Assembly (NCBI RefSeq): GCF_020552705.1
Contig: NZ_JAJBZG010000001.1
Location: 806,001 to 870,000 of the forward strand
Direction: 5' to 3'
Source: Christiangramia sediminis
Lineage (GTDB): Bacteria; Bacteroidota; Bacteroidia; Flavobacteriales; Flavobacteriaceae
DNA: 64,000 nt
Positions 45,933 to 54,074 of this stretch are shown here, piece after piece. Each line of letters begins with the position of its first letter. The first letter of the stretch is position 1. Below the pieces are notes generated by a model. The model saw nothing but the letters and a program-made list of their open reading frames with translations, was not told the DNA's origin and did not search any database. The translations under genes and the position numbers were made by a program.

Positions 45933-48422
45933 ATGCGTAAATTATTTTTCATTCTATTTTTTCTAAGTTTCTGTGCAGGTAAAGCACAGGCTCCGGAAAA
46001 ATGGAGTTCTACTGAAATTTATAACCACATTAAAAAACTGAACTTTCTGGGATCAGTTCTATATATTGCTGCACATCCAGACGATGAGAATACACGACTT
46101 ATCTCCTATTTTTCAAACGAAAAAAATGCCCGGACAGCTTATTTATCACTCACCAGAGGTGATGGCGGCCAAAATCTTATCGGGCCCGAATTAAGAGAAC
46201 AATTAGGACTTATTAGGACTCAGGAATTACTTGCTGCCCGGAGAATAGATGGCGGTAAACAATTTTTTACCCGCGCCAATGATTTTGGATATTCCAAGAC
46301 TCCTGCTGAAACCCTGGAAATATGGAATAAAAAAGAAGTTTTAAGTGATGTGGTATGGATCATTAGAAAATTCAGGCCTGATGTTATAATAAACAGGTTT
46401 GATCACCGAACGCCTGGAAGTACTCACGGGCATCATACTTCTTCAGCAATGCTAAGTGTTGAAGCGTTCGAACTTTCCGGAGAAAAAAGTGCATACGATT
46501 CTCAGTTAGAGTATTTAGAAGCTTACCAGCCAAAAAGACTATTTTTTAATACCTCTCCCTGGTTCTATGGTGGTGATGAGGCATTTCAGGAAGCTGATAA
46601 ATCTAATTTTATAAGTTTTGATACCGGAACTTATTTCCCACTTCACGGTTTATCCAACCCGGAGATTGCATCCCTGAGCAGAAGCCAGCACAGGTCACAG
46701 GGTTTTGGTAGCACAGGAAGCCGTGGAAAACAAATGGAATATCTTGAATTATTGAAAGGCGATCTGCCGTCAAAAGATTCAGGCATCTTCGACGGAATTG
46801 ATACTTCATGGAATCGGGTCGAAAATGGTAAAGCCATTGGTGAAATTCTAAAAGATGTTGAAGAAAATTTCAATTTTGAAAAACCCTCCGAACATTTACC
46901 TCAATTATTAGAGGCATACAAACTTATTCAAGACCTGGAAGATGACCATTGGAAGAAAATAAAAACCGAAGAGATCAAAGAAATCATCTATGCTGCCTCT
47001 GGTCTATACCTGGAAGCTGTTGCTCAAAAAGCGTTTGCCACGCCCTCAGAAGAATTACAGGTAAAGCTTGAAGCCATTAATAGAAGTGATGAGAAGATTC
47101 AATTAGCGGCTGTTGAATTAACTCCAAATAATTCCAAAATTGAACCTCAGGCAAATTTATCAAATAATGAAGGCTGGAATAATAGTATGATTTTCAGAAT
47201 TCCGGAAACAGCAGAATATACCACTCCATATTGGCTTAATAAACCTGGTGATATTGGAATGTATGCGGTAAAAGATCAAAAATTACGAGGTCTGCCCGAA
47301 ACTCCGTTGCATACCAAAGCAAACTTCAGGATCAGGATGAACGATACTGAAATAAATTTTCAAAAACCTGTAGTTTATAAATTTAACGACGAGGTTTATG
47401 GTGAGACTTATAAGAATTTTGAAATAATCCCTGCGATCACACTTCATTTTAAAGAAGATGTTTTGATCTTTAATAATGCCGAAGCAAAAGAAATAATGGT
47501 TCAGGTTACGGCCAACAAACCCAATATTACAGGTGAGTTAAATTTAAAGGCTGGTGAAGGCTGGCAAATTGAACCTGTAAAAACAAATTTTACTATAGCT
47601 CAATCCGGCGGGAATGCGAACCTTCTTTTTAAGATTACTCCTCCGGAAGCTCAGAATGAAACCAGTCTTATGCCTGAAGCGAAAGTTGAAGGAAAAATTT
47701 ATACCGAAAAGCTTGTTGAAATAGACTACGATCATTTTCCCGATCAGAACATTATCACGCCGGCGAGCTTAAAATTGGTCAAACTTGATATAAAAAAGAA
47801 AGGTCAGAATATTGCATATATCGAAGGTGCTGGAGATGTGGTTCCTGAAAGCCTGGAACAAATTGGTTACAACGTAACTAAAATACCTCCGAGTTCTATT
47901 TCATTGAATTCACTGAAAAATTTTGACGCTGTAGTTTTAGGCATTCGAGCTTATAACGTTGTGGAAGAATTAAAATTTAAACAAAAAACTTTGTTAGAAT
48001 ATGTAAAGCAGGGTGGTACAATGATCGTTCAATATAATACCAGTCGAGGTTTACTTTTGGATAATCTTTCTCCTTATAACTTAGAACTTTCAAGAGACAG
48101 GGTTACCGAGGAAAATTCAGAAGTAAATTTCCTTTCTCCCGAACACCCGGTTTTGAATACGCCTAACAAATTAACCAGCGCAGATTTTAAAGGTTGGGTC
48201 CAGGAACGCGGACTTTATTTCCCTGATAGCTGGGATGAGCATTTCACTCCAATTCTTAGCATGCACGATAAAAATGAAACCCCTAAAAATGGCAGCCTCT
48301 TAATAGCCAAATATGGAGAGGGCTATTATATCTATACTGGAATCAGTTTTTTCCGGCAGTTTCCAGAAGCAGTCCCGGGCGCTTTCAGACTATTTGCCAA
48401 TCTAATTTCAATAGGTAAATAA
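45933..48422 (+). CDS. Secreted PIG-L-family deacetylase with C-terminal GATase-like domain
   Basis: The 829-residue protein has a signal peptide (ending GKAQA). A PIG-L (LmbE-like) zinc deacetylase domain follows, with AAHPDDEN (His48, Asp50, Asp51) and the THGHHTSSA metal/substrate segment. Middle regions are beta-rich, and from about 610 there is a class I glutamine-amidotransferase-like/ThuA-like domain (LVKLDIKKKGQNIAYIEGAGD...VLGIRAYNVVEELK). PIG-L enzymes remove N-acetyl groups from sugars. It is coupled to a tiny membrane protein, a symporter and a sugar-type oxidoreductase, suggesting extracytoplasmic processing of an acetylated glycoside then import. The substrate is unknown. Confidence 0.9.
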   Translation: MRKLFFILFFLSFCAGKAQAPEKWSSTEIYNHIKKLNFLGSVLYIAAHPDDENTRLISYFSNEKNARTAYLSLTRGDGGQNLIGPELREQLGLIRTQELLAARRIDGGKQFFTRANDFGYSKTPAETLEIWNKKEVLSDVVWIIRKFRPDVIINRFDHRTPGSTHGHHTSSAMLSVEAFELSGEKSAYDSQLEYLEAYQPKRLFFNTSPWFYGGDEAFQEADKSNFISFDTGTYFPLHGLSNPEIASLSRSQHRSQGFGSTGSRGKQMEYLELLKGDLPSKDSGIFDGIDTSWNRVENGKAIGEILKDVEENFNFEKPSEHLPQLLEAYKLIQDLEDDHWKKIKTEEIKEIIYAASGLYLEAVAQKAFATPSEELQVKLEAINRSDEKIQLAAVELTPNNSKIEPQANLSNNEGWNNSMIFRIPETAEYTTPYWLNKPGDIGMYAVKDQKLRGLPETPLHTKANFRIRMNDTEINFQKPVVYKFNDEVYGETYKNFEIIPAITLHFKEDVLIFNNAEAKEIMVQVTANKPNITGELNLKAGEGWQIEPVKTNFTIAQSGGNANLLFKITPPEAQNETSLMPEAKVEGKIYTEKLVEIDYDHFPDQNIITPASLKLVKLDIKKKGQNIAYIEGAGDVVPESLEQIGYNVTKIPPSSISLNSLKNFDAVVLGIRAYNVVEELKFKQKTLLEYVKQGGTMIVQYNTSRGLLLDNLSPYNLELSRDRVTEENSEVNFLSPEHPVLNTPNKLTSADFKGWVQERGLYFPDSWDEHFTPILSMHDKNETPKNGSLLIAKYGEGYYIYTGISFFRQFPEAVPGAFRLFANLISIGK

Positions 48423-48529
48423 TGGATAAACCGGAAAAATACCATTGGAAAAAAAGCTACAGCCTGGTTCTTATCGCAAACGTGATCTACATCGTGGCGT
48501 TTTATTTAATAATGAATTATTTCGCCTGA
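48422..48529 (+). CDS. 35-residue single-pass membrane protein, coupled to the symporter
   Basis: ATG at 48422 overlaps the deacetylase stop (TAATG) and the frame ends with TGA at 48527-48529, one base before the symporter ATG. The product has a charged N-terminus (MDKPEKYHWKKSY) and one hydrophobic helix of about 20 residues (SLVLIANVIYIVAFYLIMNY). This resembles the arrangement of small subunits encoded just before SSS-family symporters such as YhdT-PanF and YjcH-ActP. It is too short for standard gene callers but its placement with no spare bases on either side argues strongly for a real gene. Confidence 0.75.
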   Translation: MDKPEKYHWKKSYSLVLIANVIYIVAFYLIMNYFA

Positions 48530-48530
48530 T

Positions 48531-50234
48531 ATGCAATTGATAGACTGGATAATCCTTACAGGAACCATTGCCTTTATTGTATGGTATGGCGTTTATAAAT
48601 CACGAGGCAGTAAAAATGTAGAAGATTATATTGGGGGTGGAAAAAATGCCAAATGGTGGACCATAGGTTTATCTGTGATGGCTACGCAGGCCAGTGCGAT
48701 CACTTTCCTTTCTACTCCAGGACAGGCTTTTCACGATGGAATGGGCTTCGTGCAATTCTATTTTGGATTACCCATAGCAATGGTCATTATTTGCATGGTT
48801 TTTATTCCTATTTATCACCGGCTGAAAGTTTACACGGCTTACGAATATCTCGAATCCAGGTTCGACCGAAAAACAAGAACCCTTACAGCCATCTTATTTC
48901 TCATACAGCGCGGGCTTGCTGCCGGTATTACCATTTTTGCTCCGGCCATCGTCCTTTCAGCAGTACTGGGCTGGAATCTAACCTCACTTACCATTATCAT
49001 CGGGGTTCTGGTGATCATATACACTGTTTCAGGAGGAACCAAAGCCGTGAGTGTAACTCATAAACAACAAATGGCAGTGATCTTTACCGGTATGGTCGTC
49101 GCATTTTTTATTATTCTAAGTTATCTCCCGGATTCTGTTGGTTTTACAGATGCTCTTGAAATTGCTGGAACGGGTGGTAAAATGAATATTCTTGACTATT
49201 CTTTCGACTTTGAAAATCGTTATACACTTTGGAGCGGACTTATAGGAGGAAGCTTTCTTGCCCTCTCCTATTTTGGTACAGACCAAAGTCAGGTGCAACG
49301 TTATCTTACCGGCGCCTCAGTTAGGGAAAGTCAGATGGGAATGATCTTCAACGGATTATTGAAAGTACCACTCCAGTTTTTTATTCTGTTGGTTGGTGTT
49401 ATGGTATTTGTATTTTATCAATTCAATACCGCTCCCTTAAACTTCAATCCTGCCGCCACAGAAACTGTTTTAAACTCTAATTATTCTGAACAGTATAAAG
49501 ATCTGATGCTCGAACATGAAGAAGTTCAGCTAAAGAAGCAGCGACTGGGTTTAAATTATGCAGAAACTAAATCTGGGATGAATCCTTCTGAAGTCGCAGA
49601 TTTCGAAAGGGAATACATGAGTCTGGATAAAGAACAAAACGAGATAAGAGAGAGGGCTAAAATATTCATTGACGCTTCAGATGCTGAGGCTGAAAGCAAT
49701 GATAAAGATTATGTCTTTATTCATTTTATCTTAAATAACCTTCCTAAAGGTTTTATAGGCCTTTTACTGGCCGTAATCCTGTCTGCCGCGATGTCTTCTA
49801 CCGCTTCTGAACTTAATGCACTGGCTTCTACCACCGTTATTGATCTTTACAAAAGAAATCATAAGGAAGATAAAAGTGAGGAGCATTACCTCGCCGCTTC
49901 CAAGTGGTTCACATTAATGTGGGGTATTATTGCCATTGCTTTTGCCAGCCTGGCCGATCTTTTTGATAATCTTATTCAGCTGGTAAATATTATTGGAAGT
50001 CTTTTCTATGGCAATGTTTTGGGAATATTCCTGCTCGCCTTTTTCATTAAATACGTTAAAAGCAACTCGGTATTTATCGCCGCTATTATAACCCAGGCTA
50101 TTGTCCTATTAGTTTTTAAACTTGAGCTTATGCCCTATTTATGGTTAAATGTGCTTGGATGCTTGCTGGTGATCTCTCTGGCTTTATTATTACAAACTTT
50201 TAAACCAAATAATTCTGAACTTAGGGAAGTATGA
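48531..50234 (+). CDS. Sodium:solute symporter (SSS family)
   Basis: The 567-residue protein has about 13 membrane helices with SSS features: IGGGKNAKWWTIGLSVMATQASAITFLSTPGQ near 40-70 (sodium site), YTAYEYLESRFDRKTR, and ALSYFGTDQSQVQRYLTGAS. Residues about 318-400 form a long charged insertion (HEEVQLKKQRLGLNYAETKS...) between two helices, larger than in typical SSS proteins. It would import a sugar or related organic solute with Na+. It follows a 35-residue membrane protein gene by one base and overlaps the oxidoreductase gene by four bases (ATGA). Confidence 0.92.
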   Translation: MQLIDWIILTGTIAFIVWYGVYKSRGSKNVEDYIGGGKNAKWWTIGLSVMATQASAITFLSTPGQAFHDGMGFVQFYFGLPIAMVIICMVFIPIYHRLKVYTAYEYLESRFDRKTRTLTAILFLIQRGLAAGITIFAPAIVLSAVLGWNLTSLTIIIGVLVIIYTVSGGTKAVSVTHKQQMAVIFTGMVVAFFIILSYLPDSVGFTDALEIAGTGGKMNILDYSFDFENRYTLWSGLIGGSFLALSYFGTDQSQVQRYLTGASVRESQMGMIFNGLLKVPLQFFILLVGVMVFVFYQFNTAPLNFNPAATETVLNSNYSEQYKDLMLEHEEVQLKKQRLGLNYAETKSGMNPSEVADFEREYMSLDKEQNEIRERAKIFIDASDAEAESNDKDYVFIHFILNNLPKGFIGLLLAVILSAAMSSTASELNALASTTVIDLYKRNHKEDKSEEHYLAASKWFTLMWGIIAIAFASLADLFDNLIQLVNIIGSLFYGNVLGIFLLAFFIKYVKSNSVFIAAIITQAIVLLVFKLELMPYLWLNVLGCLLVISLALLLQTFKPNNSELREV

Positions 50235-51199
50235 AAAAGATAAAATGGGGAATAATAGGTCTTGGAAAGATCGCCAACAAATTCGCTGAAGGCCTTACTT
50301 CAGTTGAAAATGCTGAATTATATGCGGTCGCTAGTAGAGATCTTAGTAACGCAAAGAAGTTTTCAGAAATTCATGCTGCTGAAGTTTTTTATGGTTCTTA
50401 TGAAGAATTAATGAAAGATAAAGCGGTGGAGGTTATCTATATCGCAACGCCTCACGTTTTTCATTATGAGCTGACCTTAAAGTGCATCAATCATGGAAAA
50501 GCGGTGCTGTGCGAAAAGCCATTTGCCATGAATATTCAGCAAACAGAAGAAATGATAGCTCTTTCCAGAGAGAAAAAGATCTTCTTGATGGAAGCGCTCT
50601 GGACGAAATTCCTGCCGCATTTTAAATATGTTTCCACAAGAATAAATTCGGGAGAATTTGGAAAGATTGAATCGATAAAAGCCGATTTTGGATTTCCGGC
50701 AAAATTTGATAAAACAAAACGACTTTTTAATAAATCGCTTGGAGGTGGCAGCCTTCTGGATATTGGTATCTACCCGGTTTTTCTAACCTACAGTCTATTA
50801 GGAAAACCAGATACAATTAAGGCATCTGCTGAATTTACCGAAACCGGGGTTGACTCAGAGTGTCGCATGCAATTCAACTATGCCGATAATGTGAAAGCAG
50901 AACTTTTTTCCACTTTCAAAGAAAAAACACCCACTATTGCGGAAATCAATCTGGAAAAAGGAAAAATTCTATTGAATTCACGGTTTCATGAACCCACCAC
51001 GGTCACTATTACTTTTAACGGAGAGGAAGAGCTCAGGGAGTTTGGTGTACAAACCAATGGATATAATTTTGAAGCAGCGCATGTATCTGAGATGCTTCAG
51101 AAAGGAAAAACTGAAAGTGATATCTGGCCCCTTGATAAAACCAGGGATTTGATGAGTTTACTGGAGCAAGTTCGTGAAGAAATTGGCTTAACATATTAA
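50231..51199 (+). CDS. Gfo/Idh/MocA-family oxidoreductase
   Basis: The 322-residue protein has the N-terminal Rossmann motif WGIIGLGKIANKFAEGL, the family signature lysine in VLCEKPFAMN (about 90-100) and a C-terminal alpha/beta domain with GGGSLLDIGIYP. It oxidises or reduces sugars or sugar derivatives with NAD(P). The four-base ATGA overlap with the symporter gene indicates coupled translation; it may act on the imported sugar. No signal peptide, so cytoplasmic. Confidence 0.9.
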   Translation: MKKIKWGIIGLGKIANKFAEGLTSVENAELYAVASRDLSNAKKFSEIHAAEVFYGSYEELMKDKAVEVIYIATPHVFHYELTLKCINHGKAVLCEKPFAMNIQQTEEMIALSREKKIFLMEALWTKFLPHFKYVSTRINSGEFGKIESIKADFGFPAKFDKTKRLFNKSLGGGSLLDIGIYPVFLTYSLLGKPDTIKASAEFTETGVDSECRMQFNYADNVKAELFSTFKEKTPTIAEINLEKGKILLNSRFHEPTTVTITFNGEEELREFGVQTNGYNFEAAHVSEMLQKGKTESDIWPLDKTRDLMSLLEQVREEIGLTY

Positions 51200-51202
51200 A
51201 AT

Positions 51203-51311
51203 AAGAAAGGTTTTCTAAATCTTTGATTCGTCAAGCTGAAATTATTTCAGCTTCTCTAGAGATCCTGAAACAAGTTCAGGATGACATAATCGCAATTAGA
51301 AAACCTTTCTT
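51203..51311. repeat. REP-like nested palindromic element inside a bidirectional terminator
   Basis: A perfect 16-base inverted repeat AAGAAAGGTTTTCTAA (51203-51218) / TTAGAAAACCTTTCTT (51296-51311) encloses two further hairpins: AAGCTGAAA-tta-TTTCAGCTT (51233-51253) and ATCCTGAA-acaag-TTCAGGAT (51262-51282). GTCA (51229-51232) and TGAC (51282-51285) flank the inner pair. The outer repeat resembles an ordinary terminator stem between convergent genes. The inner pair resembles dispersed palindromic repeats I recall from flavobacterial genomes. Only one copy is in this window. Confidence 0.75.
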
Positions 51312-51335
51312 AAGAGATAAATGTGATTTTGGGGA

Positions 51336-52184
51336 TTATTTAGTTCCTCCCCACTCTTTAATAGATTCTTTATTCATTTTTACATAATCTGCATTGTTCG
51401 CTTTTTCAGCAGAAGCCATTGATTTTTTTGCTGTCGCAATCGCTTCCTGTTTTTTACCCATTTCAGCTTCGATCAAAGATTTTCTTCTAAGCATCCAGAA
51501 TGCATCATCACCAGCCATTTCAGTAGCTTTGGAAACCCACTTATAGGCTTTTTCCAAATCCTTTCCCGCTTCATGATAATAAGTTCCCGCCGCAAAATAA
51601 TCATTGGCCGTAGGCCCGTTCATTACTTTTTCTATACTGGACATTGCCTTCTCATCGGTTGGAACTTCCATCTTCAACATTGCAATAGTATTCTCCCAGA
51701 TGAAATTAAGACTAGCCGAATCATTTTTAAGATCATCAATAACAATGGTAAAAGTTTCCATCGGCATTGGCATTTCCATAGTTTCGGCAGTGGCCTTTAA
51801 AGCAACCTTACTCTCATCCCATTGCTGTGGCACACCCCAATTATCGGTAGAGGTATAAAACATCACCTCCCAGGAGTCTTCTGAAGGAATTGTATAAATG
51901 CTATAAGAACCCTTTTTAAGTTCCTTACCGTTGATCTTTACATCATCACTAAAAGTAATTTCCGTATTGGCATTAGCCCCCGTTCTCCATATTTCTCCGT
52001 AAGGAACAAGATCTCCAAAAATTGTTCTGTCTCTCATTCCTGGACGGGAATATTCGATGGTAACATCGGTAAGGCCCACAACTTGCTCGATCTTTCCCGT
52101 GGGACTTGCCTGTGGAGCCTGAATTTGAGCTTTCATAGAAATAGCTATGCAAAAGATAATTGCAAATGATAGTAGTTTTTTCAT
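51336..52184 (-). CDS. DUF2911 domain protein, exported
   Basis: The 282-residue protein has a signal peptide (MKKLLSFAIIFCIAISMKAQ) and a DUF2911 domain (about 25-175: SPTGKIEQVVGLTDVTIEYSRPGMRDRTIFGDLVPYGEIWRTGANANTEI). A helical C-terminus with TPR-like features follows (AAGTYYHEAGKDLEKAYKWVSKA). It should be periplasmic. The function of DUF2911 is not known. It converges on the oxidoreductase gene across the REP-like element. A TATATTTG box on the minus strand at 52214-52207 is a possible promoter element. Confidence 0.88.
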   Translation of the reverse strand: MKKLLSFAIIFCIAISMKAQIQAPQASPTGKIEQVVGLTDVTIEYSRPGMRDRTIFGDLVPYGEIWRTGANANTEITFSDDVKINGKELKKGSYSIYTIPSEDSWEVMFYTSTDNWGVPQQWDESKVALKATAETMEMPMPMETFTIVIDDLKNDSASLNFIWENTIAMLKMEVPTDEKAMSSIEKVMNGPTANDYFAAGTYYHEAGKDLEKAYKWVSKATEMAGDDAFWMLRRKSLIEAEMGKKQEAIATAKKSMASAEKANNADYVKMNKESIKEWGGTK

Positions 52185-52286
52185 TGTAGTAATTAATTGG
52201 TTTTCTCAAATATACATAGAAAGCCATTTAATTACTTCATTCAGCAACCAAAGAGTTTTGAAAACCAGGTACAAGACCACATTTGC

Positions 52287-54065
52287 CTATTTCACTGTGA
52301 AAGTTTTTCTAATGCTAATTGGCTGGATATCTTCGGAAAAACCCTGAATAAGAATTTCAAAGGTTCTGGTAACATCTGAAGTATAAAAAGATAGTGTTTC
52401 AGAACTCTCATTCATATATTTATGAGGCTCCCACAAGAGTTGATATCTAAAATCGGGAATATCTTCATAATCTTTTGAAGCTTTATCATAGGTCTGTTTG
52501 AAATAATTCTTTGGAGTTTCTATACTCTTCAGCTTAATTTCTTTTACATACTCAGGATTATAATATTCTATGTAATCCTTTTCAAAAGTTTCGATCATTA
52601 TGACTCCTTTGTAAGATTTTGATCCTAAAAAGTATTGATCCCGTATTATTTTTATCTTATCTATTTTTCTTGAATCATAAGATTCTACAAAATCTGTAGG
52701 ATCCTGAACCAGTAGACCATCAATAATTAATAAAGGGGTTCCATCAAAATTCTCGTAAGGTTTATAGCCCAGGACTCCTAATTCATACTTACCCTCAGGG
52801 TTTCTTCTAAGCCGGGCATATTCTAAGACTTCAATAAAAGTTTCTTTAACAGTTTTGAACCGGGTGTAATCATCCAGGTCATATTCTAAAGTTTTAATTC
52901 CGTTAAACAAATTACTCATGTCCACGGTCTTAATTGTATCAGGCTTTTTAGTATAGAAAGCATTTTCTATTTGATTATGGACACTTCTCTCCTCAATCAT
53001 TGATTTCATAGAAGAGTCAATTCTGAAGTCATCAAAACTGGACATATCATAATCAACTGAATTATTTCTATTTATACCTACCTTATAATCCTCAAGATTT
53101 GAATCCAGAACCTGAATTTTCGCCAGATCTGAAGTGAAACTTTGATCGATATTGAAGTAAAAATTACCATTAGAATCGGTATTAGCTATTCTTAGAAAGA
53201 ATTGTTCCCCTGGAATAGATAATGCTACCTTGGTATCTGCGAGGTCTAATTCACTGCTATCAGATATTGGTATAATTTGCCCTTTTAAAATATGTCCTCT
53301 TAAATCTGGAAGAAAGATAGAGTCTGTATTTCTAAAATTAGTCTCTAGATCACTTTTCGTTAATTTTTCACTGTAACTAATTGCAGTGACATTATCAGGT
53401 TGATCAACGGTGTTTATTTTTCTAACTGAAACGGAATAGTAAATTTCACTATTCTCAGTATTTAGCAAATTCATTTCTACTTTCTCGCGGGTACTATAAC
53501 TTGGTTTATTCAACGTCAGGCTTAACATTCTGGAAGTATCATCAGCTTTATCCACTATACCGGAGTAGACAATACTCTCAGAAATAGAATCTTTTTTACT
53601 TTCAGCTAAGATTTGATCCTGGCTTGATTGATATGGATTTATAATGACAATATTCTGACTGAAATAAGGATTATTAGTATTATTCCTCATCCAGCTGGTA
53701 TATGCGATCAACTTATAATTCCCCGAAGGCACATTGGTAGGTATAAAATAATCTCCCGTACCTCTTCCATTTTTAATTTTAATACTTTGCTCAAAAACAG
53801 ATTTTCCTGCAGAATCAATTAATTCTACGAATGCCACTTTACTCAAATCACTAAGGCTATTCTCTTGCTTTTTTAGATTGTATATACTGTAGTATAAATA
53901 TTCTCCTACCAAAAACATGGTAGAATTGGTATGCATATAGATACTCTCTACAGGTATTAAATTGAGAAGCTCTATATCAGATTCTTTTTTTTCAACGGCA
54001 ACCTGAGCATTTGAAAAAAAAGCAATATTGATAATTATTATGCCTAAAAAAAGTTTCTTATTCAT
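52287..54065 (-). CDS. Exported protein with MG2-like N-terminus and barrel-less TonB-plug-like C-terminal segment
   Basis: The 592-residue protein has a signal peptide (MNKKLFLGIIIINIAFFSNAQ). Early residues (VESIYMHTNSTMFLVGEYLYYSIYNL) resemble the MG2-type N-terminus of alpha-2-macroglobulin-related Bacteroidota proteins. Near 440-505 is TPLLIIDGLLVQDP...KIDKIKIIRDQYFLGSKSYKGVIMIETF, the pattern of a TonB-receptor plug domain, but no beta-barrel follows; the protein ends about 90 residues later. It is last in a five-gene minus-strand operon, 9 bases after the second DUF4249 gene. It may interact with the operon's TonB receptor; function unknown. Confidence 0.75.
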   Translation of the reverse strand: MNKKLFLGIIIINIAFFSNAQVAVEKKESDIELLNLIPVESIYMHTNSTMFLVGEYLYYSIYNLKKQENSLSDLSKVAFVELIDSAGKSVFEQSIKIKNGRGTGDYFIPTNVPSGNYKLIAYTSWMRNNTNNPYFSQNIVIINPYQSSQDQILAESKKDSISESIVYSGIVDKADDTSRMLSLTLNKPSYSTREKVEMNLLNTENSEIYYSVSVRKINTVDQPDNVTAISYSEKLTKSDLETNFRNTDSIFLPDLRGHILKGQIIPISDSSELDLADTKVALSIPGEQFFLRIANTDSNGNFYFNIDQSFTSDLAKIQVLDSNLEDYKVGINRNNSVDYDMSSFDDFRIDSSMKSMIEERSVHNQIENAFYTKKPDTIKTVDMSNLFNGIKTLEYDLDDYTRFKTVKETFIEVLEYARLRRNPEGKYELGVLGYKPYENFDGTPLLIIDGLLVQDPTDFVESYDSRKIDKIKIIRDQYFLGSKSYKGVIMIETFEKDYIEYYNPEYVKEIKLKSIETPKNYFKQTYDKASKDYEDIPDFRYQLLWEPHKYMNESSETLSFYTSDVTRTFEILIQGFSEDIQPISIRKTFTVK

Positions 54066-54074
54066 TCTAAAATT

